Assembly (NCBI RefSeq): GCF_006569185.2
Contig: NZ_VIGC02000011.1
Span: forward strand, 1 to 64,000
DNA length: 64,000 nt
From: Litorilinea aerophila
Lineage (GTDB): Bacteria; Chloroflexota; Anaerolineae; Caldilineales; Caldilineaceae
Reading direction: 5' to 3'
The notes under the pieces are model-generated. The model was not told the origin of the DNA and did no database searches. It saw only the letters and a program-made list of their open reading frames with translations. The first letter of the stretch is position 1, and each line of letters opens with the position of its first letter. Below, piece after piece: positions 56,417 to 64,000 of the stretch. Both the position numbers and the translations under genes were made by a program.

Positions 56417-59134
56417 ATGAGCGAAACCCTCGTATCTGCCTATCGACGCCACCCGCTGGATGCCATCTTTGCCCCCAAGACCGTGGCCGTCATCGGCGCT
56501 ACGGAAAAGGAAGGGGCCGTTGGACGCACCATCCTCTGGAACCTGATCAGCCACCCCTTCGGCGGCACCGTCTTCCCGGTGAACCCCAACCGAAGCAGCG
56601 TGCTGGGCATCCACGCCTACCCCAAAATTGCCGATGTGCCGGCCCAGGTGGACCTGGCCGTGATCGTCACGCCTGCCCTGACCGTGCCCGGCATCATCGA
56701 GGAATGCGTGGAAGCCGGGGTCAAGGGCGCCATCATCATCTCCGCGGGCTTCAAAGAGATCGGCAAGGCCGGCGCCCAACTGGAGCAGAAGATCCTGCGT
56801 CGAGCCCAGTCGGCCAAGATGCGCATCATCGGCCCCAACTGCCTGGGCGTCATGAGCCCCGTGACCGGGCTCAACGCCACCTTCGCCCGGGGCATGGCGC
56901 GGCCCGGCAACGTGGCCTTCATCAGCCAGAGCGGCGCCCTCTGCACCTCGGTGCTGGACTGGAGCTTCCGGGAGAACGTGGGCTTCAGCCACTTCGTCTC
57001 CATCGGCTCCATGTTGGATGTGGACTGGGGCGACCTGATCTACTACCTGGGTGACGACAGCCGCACCAAGAGCATCGTCCTCTACATGGAGACCATCGGC
57101 GACGCCCGCTCCTTCCTTTCTGCCGCCCGGGAGGTCTCCCTGAGCAAGCCCATCATCGTCATCAAGGCCGGACGCACCGCTGCGGCGGCCAAGGCGGCCG
57201 CTTCCCACACCGGCTCCCTGGCCGGCAGTGACGCGGTGCTGGACGCGGCCTTCCGGCGCTGCGGTGTGCTGCGGGTAGACTACCTTTCCCACCTCTTCGC
57301 CATGGCCGAGGTGCTGGATAAGCAGCCCCACCCCCGGGGCCGCAAGCTGACCATCGTCACCAACGCGGGTGGGCCAGGCGTCCTGGCCACCGACGCCCTC
57401 ATCCAGGGGGGCGGCGAGCTGGCCGAGCTTTCAGACGAGACCATGGCCGCCCTCAACGAGGCCCTGCCCCGCCACTGGAGCCACGGCAACCCCATCGACA
57501 TCCTGGGGGATGCCACGCCAGAACGCTACACCGAAGCCGTCAAGATTGCGGCCGACGATCCCAACAGCGATGGCCTCCTGGTCATCCTCACCCCCCAGGA
57601 TATGACCTACCCCACCCAGACCGCGGAGCAGATGTCCCGGGTCCTGGCCAACACCCGCAAGCCAGTGCTGGCCTCCTGGATGGGTGGCCCCGAAGTGGCC
57701 GCCGGGGTCGATGTACTCAACCGGGCCAACATCCCCACCTTCGACTACCCGGACACCGCCTGCCACATCTTCAACTACATGTGGCGCTACACCTACAACC
57801 TGCGCAGCATCTACGAGACCCCTTCCCTGCCCATTGCCAGCGAGGCCGAAGCCACCAACCAGCGCCGGGCCACCGAGCTCATCGAAGAGGTCCGAAAGAA
57901 GGGGCGCACCATCCTCACCGAGTACGAATCCAAGCAGATCTTCCAGGCCTATGGCATCCCCACGGTGCCCACCCTGCTGGCCCACAGCCCGGACGAGGCC
58001 GTGGCCCGGGCCGAGGAGATCGGCTACCCGGTGGTGCTCAAGCTCAACTCCGAGACCATCACCCACAAGTCCGACGTGAACGGCGTGCAGCTCAACCTGA
58101 CCAACGCCGACGAAGTTCGCCAGGCCTACGAACGCATCCGCCAGACGGTGACGGAACGCAAGGGCGCCGAACACTTCCAGGGCGTGACCGTCCAGCCCAT
58201 GGAAAAGCTGGACGGCTACGAGCTGATCATCGGCAGTAGCCAGGACAGCCAGTTCGGGCCGGTGCTCCTCTTCGGGACGGGCGGCACCCTGGTGGAGGTC
58301 TTCCAGGATCGGGCATTGGGGCTGCCGCCCTTGAACACCACCCTGGCCCGCCGCATGATGGAACAGACCAAGATCTTCCAGGCCCTCCAGGGCGTGCGCG
58401 GCCGGGGACGGGTGGACCTGGAGGCGTTGGAGCGGCTGCTGGTCCGCTTCAGCCAGCTGGTGGTGGAGCAGCCCCGCATCCGGGAGATCGATATCAACCC
58501 CCTCTTCGCCTCTCCCGAGCGGCTGGTGGCTCTGGATGCCCGCATCGTCCTCCACGACCCGGATCTGCCCGACGAAGAGCTGCCCCGCCCCGCCATTCGC
58601 CCCTATCCGGTGCAGTACACCTGGCACTGGCAGTTGCCCGACGGCAGCCAGGTGGAGATCCGGCCCATCCGGCCGGAGGATGAGCCCCTGATGGTGGAGT
58701 TCACCCAGGGCCTCTCGCCGGACAGCCTCTACCTGCGCTACTTCCACGCCGTGTCCGTGAGCAGCCTCATCGCCCACGAGCAGCTGGCCCGCCTCTGCTT
58801 CGTGGACTACGACCGGGAGATGGCGCTGGTGGCTGTGCGCACCAATCCCGAGAGCGGGAAGCCAGAGATCCTGGCCCACGGCCAGCTCACCAAGCTCCAC
58901 GGCACCAACGATGCCGAGTTCAGCATCCAGGTGCGGGATGACTTCCAGGGCACTGGCCTGGGCACCGAACTGCTGAGCAGGCTCCTGGAGATCGGGCGGC
59001 ACGAAAAGCTGGAACGGGTGGTGGCGGAGATCCTGCCCGAGAACACCGGCATGCGCCGGGTCTGCACCAAGCTGGGCTTCAAGCTACAGACCAACCCAGA
59101 GACCCATACCGTGCAGGCGGAAATTCATTTGTGA
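56417..59134 (+). CDS. ADP-forming acetate/acyl-CoA ligase fused to a GNAT acetyltransferase
   Basis: A 905-residue fusion. It has an N-terminal CoA-binding fold (about 10-135), two succinyl-CoA-ligase-like domains (about 145-460) with the phosphorylated His in [13 protein letters not shown] (about 263), an ATP-grasp domain (about 485-705) and a GNAT domain (about 740-900) with the acetyl-CoA loop [13 protein letters not shown]. The plan matches Pat/YfiQ-type protein lysine acetyltransferases, in which the ligase part is often inactive, but here the His and ATP-grasp motifs look intact. It could be either an enzyme or an acetyl-lysine regulator. It starts after GAGGACTT and ends before a strong terminator. 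Confidence 0.85.
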   Translation: MSETLVSAYRRHPLDAIFAPKTVAVIGATEKEGAVGRTILWNLISHPFGGTVFPVNPNRSSVLGIHAYPKIADVPAQVDLAVIVTPALTVPGIIEECVEAGVKGAIIISAGFKEIGKAGAQLEQKILRRAQSAKMRIIGPNCLGVMSPVTGLNATFARGMARPGNVAFISQSGALCTSVLDWSFRENVGFSHFVSIGSMLDVDWGDLIYYLGDDSRTKSIVLYMETIGDARSFLSAAREVSLSKPIIVIKAGRTAAAAKAAASHTGSLAGSDAVLDAAFRRCGVLRVDYLSHLFAMAEVLDKQPHPRGRKLTIVTNAGGPGVLATDALIQGGGELAELSDETMAALNEALPRHWSHGNPIDILGDATPERYTEAVKIAADDPNSDGLLVILTPQDMTYPTQTAEQMSRVLANTRKPVLASWMGGPEVAAGVDVLNRANIPTFDYPDTACHIFNYMWRYTYNLRSIYETPSLPIASEAEATNQRRATELIEEVRKKGRTILTEYESKQIFQAYGIPTVPTLLAHSPDEAVARAEEIGYPVVLKLNSETITHKSDVNGVQLNLTNADEVRQAYERIRQTVTERKGAEHFQGVTVQPMEKLDGYELIIGSSQDSQFGPVLLFGTGGTLVEVFQDRALGLPPLNTTLARRMMEQTKIFQALQGVRGRGRVDLEALERLLVRFSQLVVEQPRIREIDINPLFASPERLVALDARIVLHDPDLPDEELPRPAIRPYPVQYTWHWQLPDGSQVEIRPIRPEDEPLMVEFTQGLSPDSLYLRYFHAVSVSSLIAHEQLARLCFVDYDREMALVAVRTNPESGKPEILAHGQLTKLHGTNDAEFSIQVRDDFQGTGLGTELLSRLLEIGRHEKLERVVAEILPENTGMRRVCTKLGFKLQTNPETHTVQAEIHL

Positions 59135-59180
59135 CGCCCATTGCGCGAACACTGCGCCCTATCCCTTTCCCAGGACAGAC

Positions 59181-59227
59181 AGAAGCGGGGGAGCCGGGAC
59201 GATCTCGTCCCGGCTCCCCCGCTTTCC
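59181..59227 (+). terminator. Strong hairpin terminator after the acyl-CoA ligase gene
   Basis: A 20-bp perfect stem (left arm 59183-59202, right arm 59205-59224) with a 2-base centre, rich in G and C, followed by CTTTCC. It lies about 50 bases after the stop codon. A second, smaller hairpin, CGGAGGTCCGGT/ACCGGACCTCCG at 59259-59288, would end transcripts coming from the opposite gene. Confidence 0.7.
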
Positions 59228-59308
59228 ATTTCATACCGATTGCCTGATCAAGCGCCATCGGAGGTCCGGTATGGAAACCGGACCTCCGAAGTGATGCAGC
59301 CCGCCCGG

Positions 59309-61420
59309 TCAGGAGGAGGGCCCCCAGCTGAGCATCTGCTCCAGGGCAAAGTTGTACTCTATCTCCACCGGGATCTCCAGGGGCCGCTGGCCACTGCCGT
59401 CGGCATTCATCACCCAGATGCGCCAGGGGCCGTGGCTGTTGTTGGCATCCCGGCTGCTCAGGTAGGCGATGTGGCGGCCGTCCGGACTCCAGGCTGGCGC
59501 CACGTTGTGGGGAAGCTGGTCCACCAGGGTGGTCACCGGACGGGTCAGGGCGGTCAGATCCGAGCCGTCCGGGTTGACGGCGAAGATCTCCCAGTGATTG
59601 CCCTCCCGGCTCTGGAAGACGATCCGCCCGGCGCCCGGCTGCCAGGCCGGATCCTGGTAGTACGGGGCGCTGATGACGGCCCGGGTCTCTCCGTCGGGCG
59701 TGTCCTGGGTGATCTCCAGGGACGTGGCCGCGCTGTAGACGATCCCCCCTTCGTTCCAGTCCGGCGCCTGGGCCGTGTTCAGGGAAGGCAGGTCCCGGTA
59801 GTTCTGGCCGTTGAAATCCACCCGAGCCAGCATGGTCTGGGGCTTGCGGATGAGAGGAAAGCCGCTCAGGAAAGGATTGTCCGGCAGGCAGATACCGAAG
59901 CCCACATCCCGACATTCATACGAATCGATGGCATAGCTGAAGACGATATACTGGCCGTCCGGACTCCAGCTGGGGCCCCGCATCCCGGCCCGGCCGTTGT
60001 AGATGCGCCGTTCGTTGCGGCCATCGATGTCGATCAGATACAGGCCAGACTCGCCCCCCTCCCGCACAAAGGCCACCGTGCGGCCGTCCGGGCTGATGTC
60101 CGGGTCGATGCCCGTGGTCAGAGGGCGCAGGCTGCCCGTGGCCAGCTCGTAGACGTAGATGGTGCCCCCACCCCGGTCCTGAAAAACGAGCCGCCCGGAC
60201 AGTGCTGGCTCTGCCCGGGCGGTGGTGGGAGACGGGGCCGTGGCCCCTTGGGCCACGTTCCCCGTCTGGGTGGAGATGGGCAAGTCCAGGACCGAGCCGC
60301 TCAGGGAAATAAAGGGGGCCGAGACCCAGCCGAAGCCGCCGGGCAGATCCGGCACGGCAATTTGCACCCATGTGCCGGTGGCGTTGCGGCCCAGGGCAAT
60401 GAACTGTTCGCCTGGCAGGGCCTTGCCCACGATGGCGTAGTTGGTGCCCGGCCCGGAGCGGATGTTCAGGCGGGCGTCGGTCAGCACCACCGTGGCCACG
60501 ATGTCGCCCGGGCCCGCCTGGGGCGTGGGCCGCACCGGCTGGAGGGGCGTCGGCGAGGCCAGCAGGGTGGGCGTGGGCGTCGGCAGCGGCACCATGGCCG
60601 TTCCGCCGCCGGCCTCCCCCCCGGCAGAGGCCGCCTGGCCCCGGGGCGGCTGCTCCAGGACGGGCAGACTCTCCACGTTAAACGCAACCACCTGATCCCG
60701 CTCGACCCAGCCCTGGGCACCCGCGGCCGTGGTGGCGAAGAGCCAGCGGCCGTCACCCGTGCGGGCCAGCAGGGTCAGAGCCGTGCCGGTAGCCAGGGGC
60801 TGGAGGCTCTCGCCACCCGGTTCTGCCCGCAACAGGGCGCCACTCCCCCGTACCACTGCCACCAGGCGTGGCGCATTGACCGGCCAGGGCGTGGGCGTTG
60901 GGGTGGGTGGCGGCGTGGGCGTGGGGCTCGGCGTGGGAGAAGGGGTGGGGCTGGGTGTGGGCGTGGCCGTGGGCGCGGCCGCCGGCTGGGTAGCTGCCAC
61001 CGTGGGCTCGGCCGGCGCGCTGCCCGCCTCCAGCATGACCGGCAGATCCTCCAGGCCGAAGGCCACGATCTGGCTGCGTTCAACCCAGCCCACCGTCTGC
61101 GCATCCACATAGACGACCAGCCAACGGGTGTCGGCAGTCCGCCCCACCGCGGTCAACACGGTACCGGGGGCCAGTGAGCGGAGGGCCGTGCCGCCGGGCG
61201 CGTCGTACAGGCTGGCTTCATTGGCCCCCACGATGGCCAGGATGCCTTCCTCGGCAGGCTGGACAGCCGGGGCAGCGGTGGTGGGGGCGGAAAAGAGAAG
61301 CCCGGCCAGGAGGATGGCCAGCAGGAAAGCCATCAACAGCCCCAGGCGCAGCCGCCCGCCCAGCCGATCTCCGGCTTGCAGGCGGCTTCGTCCGTTGACA
61401 CCAGGTTCCAACTGTGACAT
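59309..61420 (-). CDS. SH3-repeat/TolB-like beta-propeller surface protein
   Basis: A 703-residue membrane-anchored protein. A single hydrophobic helix (about 28-50; LLMAFLLAILLAGLLFS) follows a basic cytoplasmic N terminus. The extracytoplasmic part has three SH3-like domains (about 60-125, 190-245 and 310-375) separated by Thr/Pro-rich linkers, then a PD40/TolB-type beta-propeller (about 425-700) with blocks such as DISPDGRTVAF, SWSPDGQYIVF and AWSPDGRHIAY. Such domains bind cell wall or protein partners. It is transcribed divergently from the TetR gene. Confidence 0.85.
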   Translation of the reverse strand: MSQLEPGVNGRSRLQAGDRLGGRLRLGLLMAFLLAILLAGLLFSAPTTAAPAVQPAEEGILAIVGANEASLYDAPGGTALRSLAPGTVLTAVGRTADTRWLVVYVDAQTVGWVERSQIVAFGLEDLPVMLEAGSAPAEPTVAATQPAAAPTATPTPSPTPSPTPSPTPTPPPTPTPTPWPVNAPRLVAVVRGSGALLRAEPGGESLQPLATGTALTLLARTGDGRWLFATTAAGAQGWVERDQVVAFNVESLPVLEQPPRGQAASAGGEAGGGTAMVPLPTPTPTLLASPTPLQPVRPTPQAGPGDIVATVVLTDARLNIRSGPGTNYAIVGKALPGEQFIALGRNATGTWVQIAVPDLPGGFGWVSAPFISLSGSVLDLPISTQTGNVAQGATAPSPTTARAEPALSGRLVFQDRGGGTIYVYELATGSLRPLTTGIDPDISPDGRTVAFVREGGESGLYLIDIDGRNERRIYNGRAGMRGPSWSPDGQYIVFSYAIDSYECRDVGFGICLPDNPFLSGFPLIRKPQTMLARVDFNGQNYRDLPSLNTAQAPDWNEGGIVYSAATSLEITQDTPDGETRAVISAPYYQDPAWQPGAGRIVFQSREGNHWEIFAVNPDGSDLTALTRPVTTLVDQLPHNVAPAWSPDGRHIAYLSSRDANNSHGPWRIWVMNADGSGQRPLEIPVEIEYNFALEQMLSWGPSS
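60880..60980 (-). repeat. Low-complexity Thr/Pro linker coding repeat
   Basis: In the first interdomain linker the DNA is a degenerate repetition of a 6-base TP-encoding unit (protein PTPSPTPSPTPSPTPTPPPT and similar). It is a flexible, probably extracellular spacer in the SH3/propeller protein and prone to slippage. Confidence 0.8.
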
Positions 61421-61464
61421 CGACTTCGCTCCGTTCAGTTCCGTGAGTTCATGAGTTCAATTGA

Positions 61465-61526
61465 ATCCACAGATTTCGCAGATGCGCACAGATTTTTATC
61501 CCGTCCTATCTGTGTAATCTGTGGAT
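61465..61526. repeat. Inverted CACAGATT repeat
   Basis: ATCCACAGATT (61465-61475) and its exact complement (61516-61526) flank 40 bases that contain a further CACAGATTTTT. It lies in the 61421-61779 divergent gap, close to and upstream of the TetR promoter. Confidence 0.75.
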
Positions 61527-61553
61527 CAAAGCCAATCTGCAGAGGCGGTGTCT

Positions 61554-61607
61554 TTGACAAAGGTAAAGACGATCGGTAGAATCTATTCGACCGACCGTCC
61601 GGTCGGT
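61554..61607 (+). promoter_or_regulatory. TetR-type promoter/operator for the efflux operon
   Basis: TTGACA (61554-61559), a 17-base spacer and TAGAAT (61577-61582) form a good sigma-70 type promoter. Immediately at the expected start, ACCGACCG (61590-61597) and CGGTCGGT (61600-61607) are perfect inverted arms around TC. A repressor bound there would block transcription of the TetR gene and efflux genes that follow. Confidence 0.8.
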
Positions 61608-61779
61608 TCAGTCCAGTGCATTATCGGTGTTCAATGGCTTCTTTGTCAAATGGACACCCCGAAAAAATGACCGCCGGGTCCAGGCTGATGGGATCCATGT
61701 TTACATCCATGTTTGTCGGAGAATCTCAAGCAGGGATCACGAGTAGGAGATTACCACCAGACAATTATGCCAGAGAATC

Positions 61780-62445
61780 ATGACCATGGCGGATGAAACC
61801 AACGAGGCCTTTGCCTCCAAACAGGCTGTGCTGGAGGCCGCCCACCACCTGATCCGCCAGCACGGCTACGCCGGCCTCTCCATGCGAGAGCTGGCCCGGG
61901 CCAGTGGCCTGGCCAAAGGCACCATCTACCACCACTTTCAGGACAAGCGGGACATCTATCTCCACGTCCTGGAGCGGGATATCCAGATCGTATGCCAGCA
62001 TGTGGCCACCGCTGCCGCCTCTTCAGAACATTGGAAGGAGCAGTTGCGGGCCATCGTCCGGGCCTATTTCCAGCTCCAAAGGGAACGGTGCGTCCTCATC
62101 CTGGCCAGCCTGCGGGAAGCGGTGGGAATGGAGCAACAGCTCTGCCAGCTCGTCCGCCAGTACCGGAAGGAGCTGCTGAAGCCCATCGCCCAGGTCCTGG
62201 AGCGGGGCATGGCCCAGGGCGAGGTGCGCCCCATCCACGTGGAGATGGCCGTGCTCAGCCTGGTCGGCATGCTCCACAGCTTCGTCCTCCACCATATGAT
62301 CTTGCAGGAGCTGGAGGTGGACGAGGAAGCCATCATCGACCACACCCTGCAACTGTTTCTGTACGGAATCGCCCAAAACAGCACCTCGAACGGGACAAAC
62401 CTCCCGGCATCCTCGGGCCAGTCCGTCGTTGACCAACATCCATGA
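61780..62445 (+). CDS. TetR/AcrR family repressor of the efflux operon
   Basis: A 221-residue repressor. The helix-turn-helix is residues about 15-60 (AVLEAAHHLIRQHGYAGLSMRELARASGLAKGTIYHHF), followed by KRDIYLHV and an AcrR-type C-terminal dimerisation domain. The palindrome ACCGACCG-TC-CGGTCGGT at its promoter is the natural binding site. The HlyD-like gene begins 55 bases after its stop, so the regulator and its efflux genes form one transcript, giving autoregulation relieved by an efflux substrate (inference). Confidence 0.9.
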   Translation: MTMADETNEAFASKQAVLEAAHHLIRQHGYAGLSMRELARASGLAKGTIYHHFQDKRDIYLHVLERDIQIVCQHVATAAASSEHWKEQLRAIVRAYFQLQRERCVLILASLREAVGMEQQLCQLVRQYRKELLKPIAQVLERGMAQGEVRPIHVEMAVLSLVGMLHSFVLHHMILQELEVDEEAIIDHTLQLFLYGIAQNSTSNGTNLPASSGQSVVDQHP

Positions 62446-62500
62446 TTCAATACGCCATGATACCGTGGGAGTTTCACCCAGGAGAAACCGGGACACACCT

Positions 62501-63823
62501 ATGACCAGCAAGAGAGAGCGTCATATTGGGGAGCTTGGCAAGCGTCAGCACGGCGCGGGCGCCAGCCGTTGGTGGATACCGAAGGCCCAGGTCCAGGGGG
62601 TATGGCCCCGGGTGGTCGTCTGGGCCAGCCTGGCCCTGCTGCTGGCAGCCTGTAACCTGGGCGGCAGCCAGGCAGAGCCGACCCCGGTAGCCGTGCCCAC
62701 CTACGCGCCGCCGGATGGGGTCGGCACCGGCGTGGTGGCCGAAACGGCTGCGTCGGCCCCGGCGGCCGCAGAGGCGCCGGCAGCGGCAGCCCCCGCCCGC
62801 GCCGATGTCGCGCTGGGCTCTAACACCTACACCGGCGAAGTACAGGCCGAAGATCAGGTGACCGTGATGGCCGAAGTGGGCGGCCAGGTGCTGCAAGTCA
62901 ACGTGGAAGTGGGCGACCGGGTCCAGGCCGGTGAGACCCTGGTCAGGATCGACAGCACCACCCTGGAAGCCCAGCGAGCCCAGGCCCTGGCCGGCCTGGA
63001 GGCGGCCCAGGCCCAACTGGACCTCCTCCTGACCAAACCGGACGAAAGTGACCTGGAGGCAGCCCGGGCTGCGGTGGCCGCCGCGGAAGCCGCCTACCAG
63101 CGGGCGGTGGAAGGCCCCACCGAGGAAGATCTCATCGTGGCCGAGACCCAACTTCGCCAGGCGGAAGCCGCGGTGAAGCGAGCCCAGGCCGCCTACAACC
63201 AGGTCTCCTGGAATCCCCTCATCGCGGCCTTGCCCGAGAGCTTGCAGTTGGAACAGGCCACCCTGAACCTGGAGGCGGCCCGGGCCCAGTACAACAAGCT
63301 GGTCAAGGGCTCCACCGCCGATGTCATCGCCGGGGCCTACGCCCAGCTGGCCCAGGCCCGGGCCACCCTGAAGCGCCTGGAGGAAGGGCCGGAAGCCGCC
63401 CAGATCCGGGCCGCCGAAGCCCAGGTCCGCCAGGCAGAGACCGCGCTCTACCTGGCCCAGCTGCAGCTGGACAAGGCCACGGTCAAGGCGCCGGTGGAGG
63501 GCGTGGTCTCCCAGGTGAATGCCACTGAAGGGGCCATGCTGGCCCCTGGCTCGCCGGTGGTCACCCTCCTCTCCCCGGCAGTCAAGGTCACCATCGCGGT
63601 GGAAGAGTTCCGCATCGCCACCGTGCAGGTGGGTCAGCCGGCTCGCATCCGCGTGGATGCCTACCCGGACCGGGTCTTTGAGGGGAAGGTGGCCATCATC
63701 GCGCCGGCCCTGGACACCACCACCCGAACCGTGCAGGTGACCATCCGCCCCACGGGGGATGCTTCCCTGCTGGTCCCCGGCATGTTCGCCACTGTAGAGC
63801 TTCTGGAAGGTGAGTCGTCATGA
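62501..63823 (+). CDS. RND efflux periplasmic adaptor (HlyD/AcrA-like) lipoprotein
   Basis: A 440-residue membrane-fusion protein. Basic N terminus, hydrophobic core and a lipobox (LLLAAC, Cys51) predict a lipoprotein anchor. The barrel-sandwich hybrid halves are near 105-150 ([26 protein letters not shown]) and 345-385 ([16 protein letters not shown]), with a long Ala/Glu-rich coiled-coil hairpin between them and a beta-barrel C terminus. The start at 62501 has only a distant AGGAG. Its stop overlaps the RND pump ATG by four bases (63820-63823). It bridges the inner-membrane pump to the outside. Confidence 0.9.
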   Translation: MTSKRERHIGELGKRQHGAGASRWWIPKAQVQGVWPRVVVWASLALLLAACNLGGSQAEPTPVAVPTYAPPDGVGTGVVAETAASAPAAAEAPAAAAPARADVALGSNTYTGEVQAEDQVTVMAEVGGQVLQVNVEVGDRVQAGETLVRIDSTTLEAQRAQALAGLEAAQAQLDLLLTKPDESDLEAARAAVAAAEAAYQRAVEGPTEEDLIVAETQLRQAEAAVKRAQAAYNQVSWNPLIAALPESLQLEQATLNLEAARAQYNKLVKGSTADVIAGAYAQLAQARATLKRLEEGPEAAQIRAAEAQVRQAETALYLAQLQLDKATVKAPVEGVVSQVNATEGAMLAPGSPVVTLLSPAVKVTIAVEEFRIATVQVGQPARIRVDAYPDRVFEGKVAIIAPALDTTTRTVQVTIRPTGDASLLVPGMFATVELLEGESS

Positions 63824-64000
63824 AGCTTTGGGACATCGCCATCCGGCAGCCGGTCTTCATGACCATGATCCTGGCCGCCGGCATCGTGTTGGGAACCGTC
63901 TCCTATTTCCGGATGCCGGTGGATCTGTTTCCCAACGTCGAATTTCCTGTGGTCCTGGTCACTACCATCTACCCCGGCGCCAGCCCCGAGGAGATGGAGC
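63820..64000 (+). CDS. RND efflux transporter, AcrB-like (partial)
   Basis: The first 60 codons of an RND pump, cut by the window edge. [25 protein letters not shown] gives the first membrane helix, followed by the family block [30 protein letters not shown], typical of AcrB/MexB/HAE1 proteins. The ATG overlaps the adaptor stop (ATGA), so the two are coupled. It would export drugs or hydrophobic molecules using the proton gradient. Confidence 0.88.
   Translation, partial: MKLWDIAIRQPVFMTMILAAGIVLGTVSYFRMPVDLFPNVEFPVVLVTTIYPGASPEEME

Noticed and set aside
59141-61177. A 678-codon plus-strand frame opposite the SH3/propeller protein
   Set aside because: Starts inside the terminator region and is antisense to a gene with signal, SH3 and propeller motifs.
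1-64000. tRNA or rRNA genes
   Set aside because: No cloverleaf with a GTTCGANTC-type T arm or rRNA signature was found by eye in any gap; a dedicated tRNA search could still find one.

Overview
The window is GC-rich bacterial DNA with tightly packed genes and no rRNA or tRNA that I could recognise. Several traits point to a heterotrophic member of the Chloroflexota, probably the Caldilineae/Anaerolineae side: two huge BTAD-NB-ARC(-TPR) regulators, a secreted FG-GAP/cadherin-like protein ending in a short FLPVIQR tail, PurL with PurS-like domains at its N terminus, and abundant intergenic hairpin repeats. This placement is inferred from gene content, not from a marker gene.

Layout. (1) 0.2-14.4 kb: an aldo/keto reductase like plant L-galactose dehydrogenase, a PIN toxin-antitoxin pair, a Rieske ferredoxin with two related amidohydrolases that flank a DUF433/DUF5615 pair, a YceI lipoprotein, two glycoside hydrolase-like proteins, an RraA-like protein, a DEAD-box helicase, an HpcH/HpaI aldolase and an enolase-superfamily dehydratase. 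(2) 14.5-22 kb: DinB-like and DUF2568-like proteins, an alpha/beta hydrolase-TetR operon with a consensus promoter and operator, a HEAT-repeat protein, a tandem FKBP, a GNAT, an Nramp-UspA fusion and a mini channel-like membrane protein. (3) 22-31 kb: a second catabolic block (DUF3604-like, M20 peptidase, L-rhamnonate dehydratase-like enzyme, SDR, formamidase-like protein, a second Rieske/amidohydrolase pair, PPOX-like flavoprotein, FMN reductase). (4) 31.2-37 kb: two tandem BTAD regulators. (5) 37.9-42 kb: the large secreted repeat protein. (6) 42.4-47 kb: a complete sugar ABC importer. (7) 47.4-56.1 kb: purL-hicBA-purQ-purC-purE-purK-purF. (8) 56.4-64 kb: an ADP-forming acyl-CoA synthetase-GNAT fusion, an SH3/beta-propeller surface protein, and a TetR-regulated RND efflux operon that runs off the right edge.

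How it fits together: blocks 1 and 3 look like uptake-independent parts of sugar and sugar-acid catabolism (glycoside hydrolases, aldose dehydrogenase, enolase-superfamily dehydratases, pyruvate-type aldolase), and the ABC importer could feed them. The purine genes form one strand-consistent run with a HicAB toxin-antitoxin module inserted between purL and purQ by 4-base overlaps.

The most unusual signal lies between the genes: a dispersed family of hairpins with a GTAG foot, often paired head-to-head as GTAG-stem1-spacer-stem2-CTAC, with different stem sequences from copy to copy. This resembles REP/BIME (RAYT-mobilised) elements. Several other repeat families occupy the remaining gaps.
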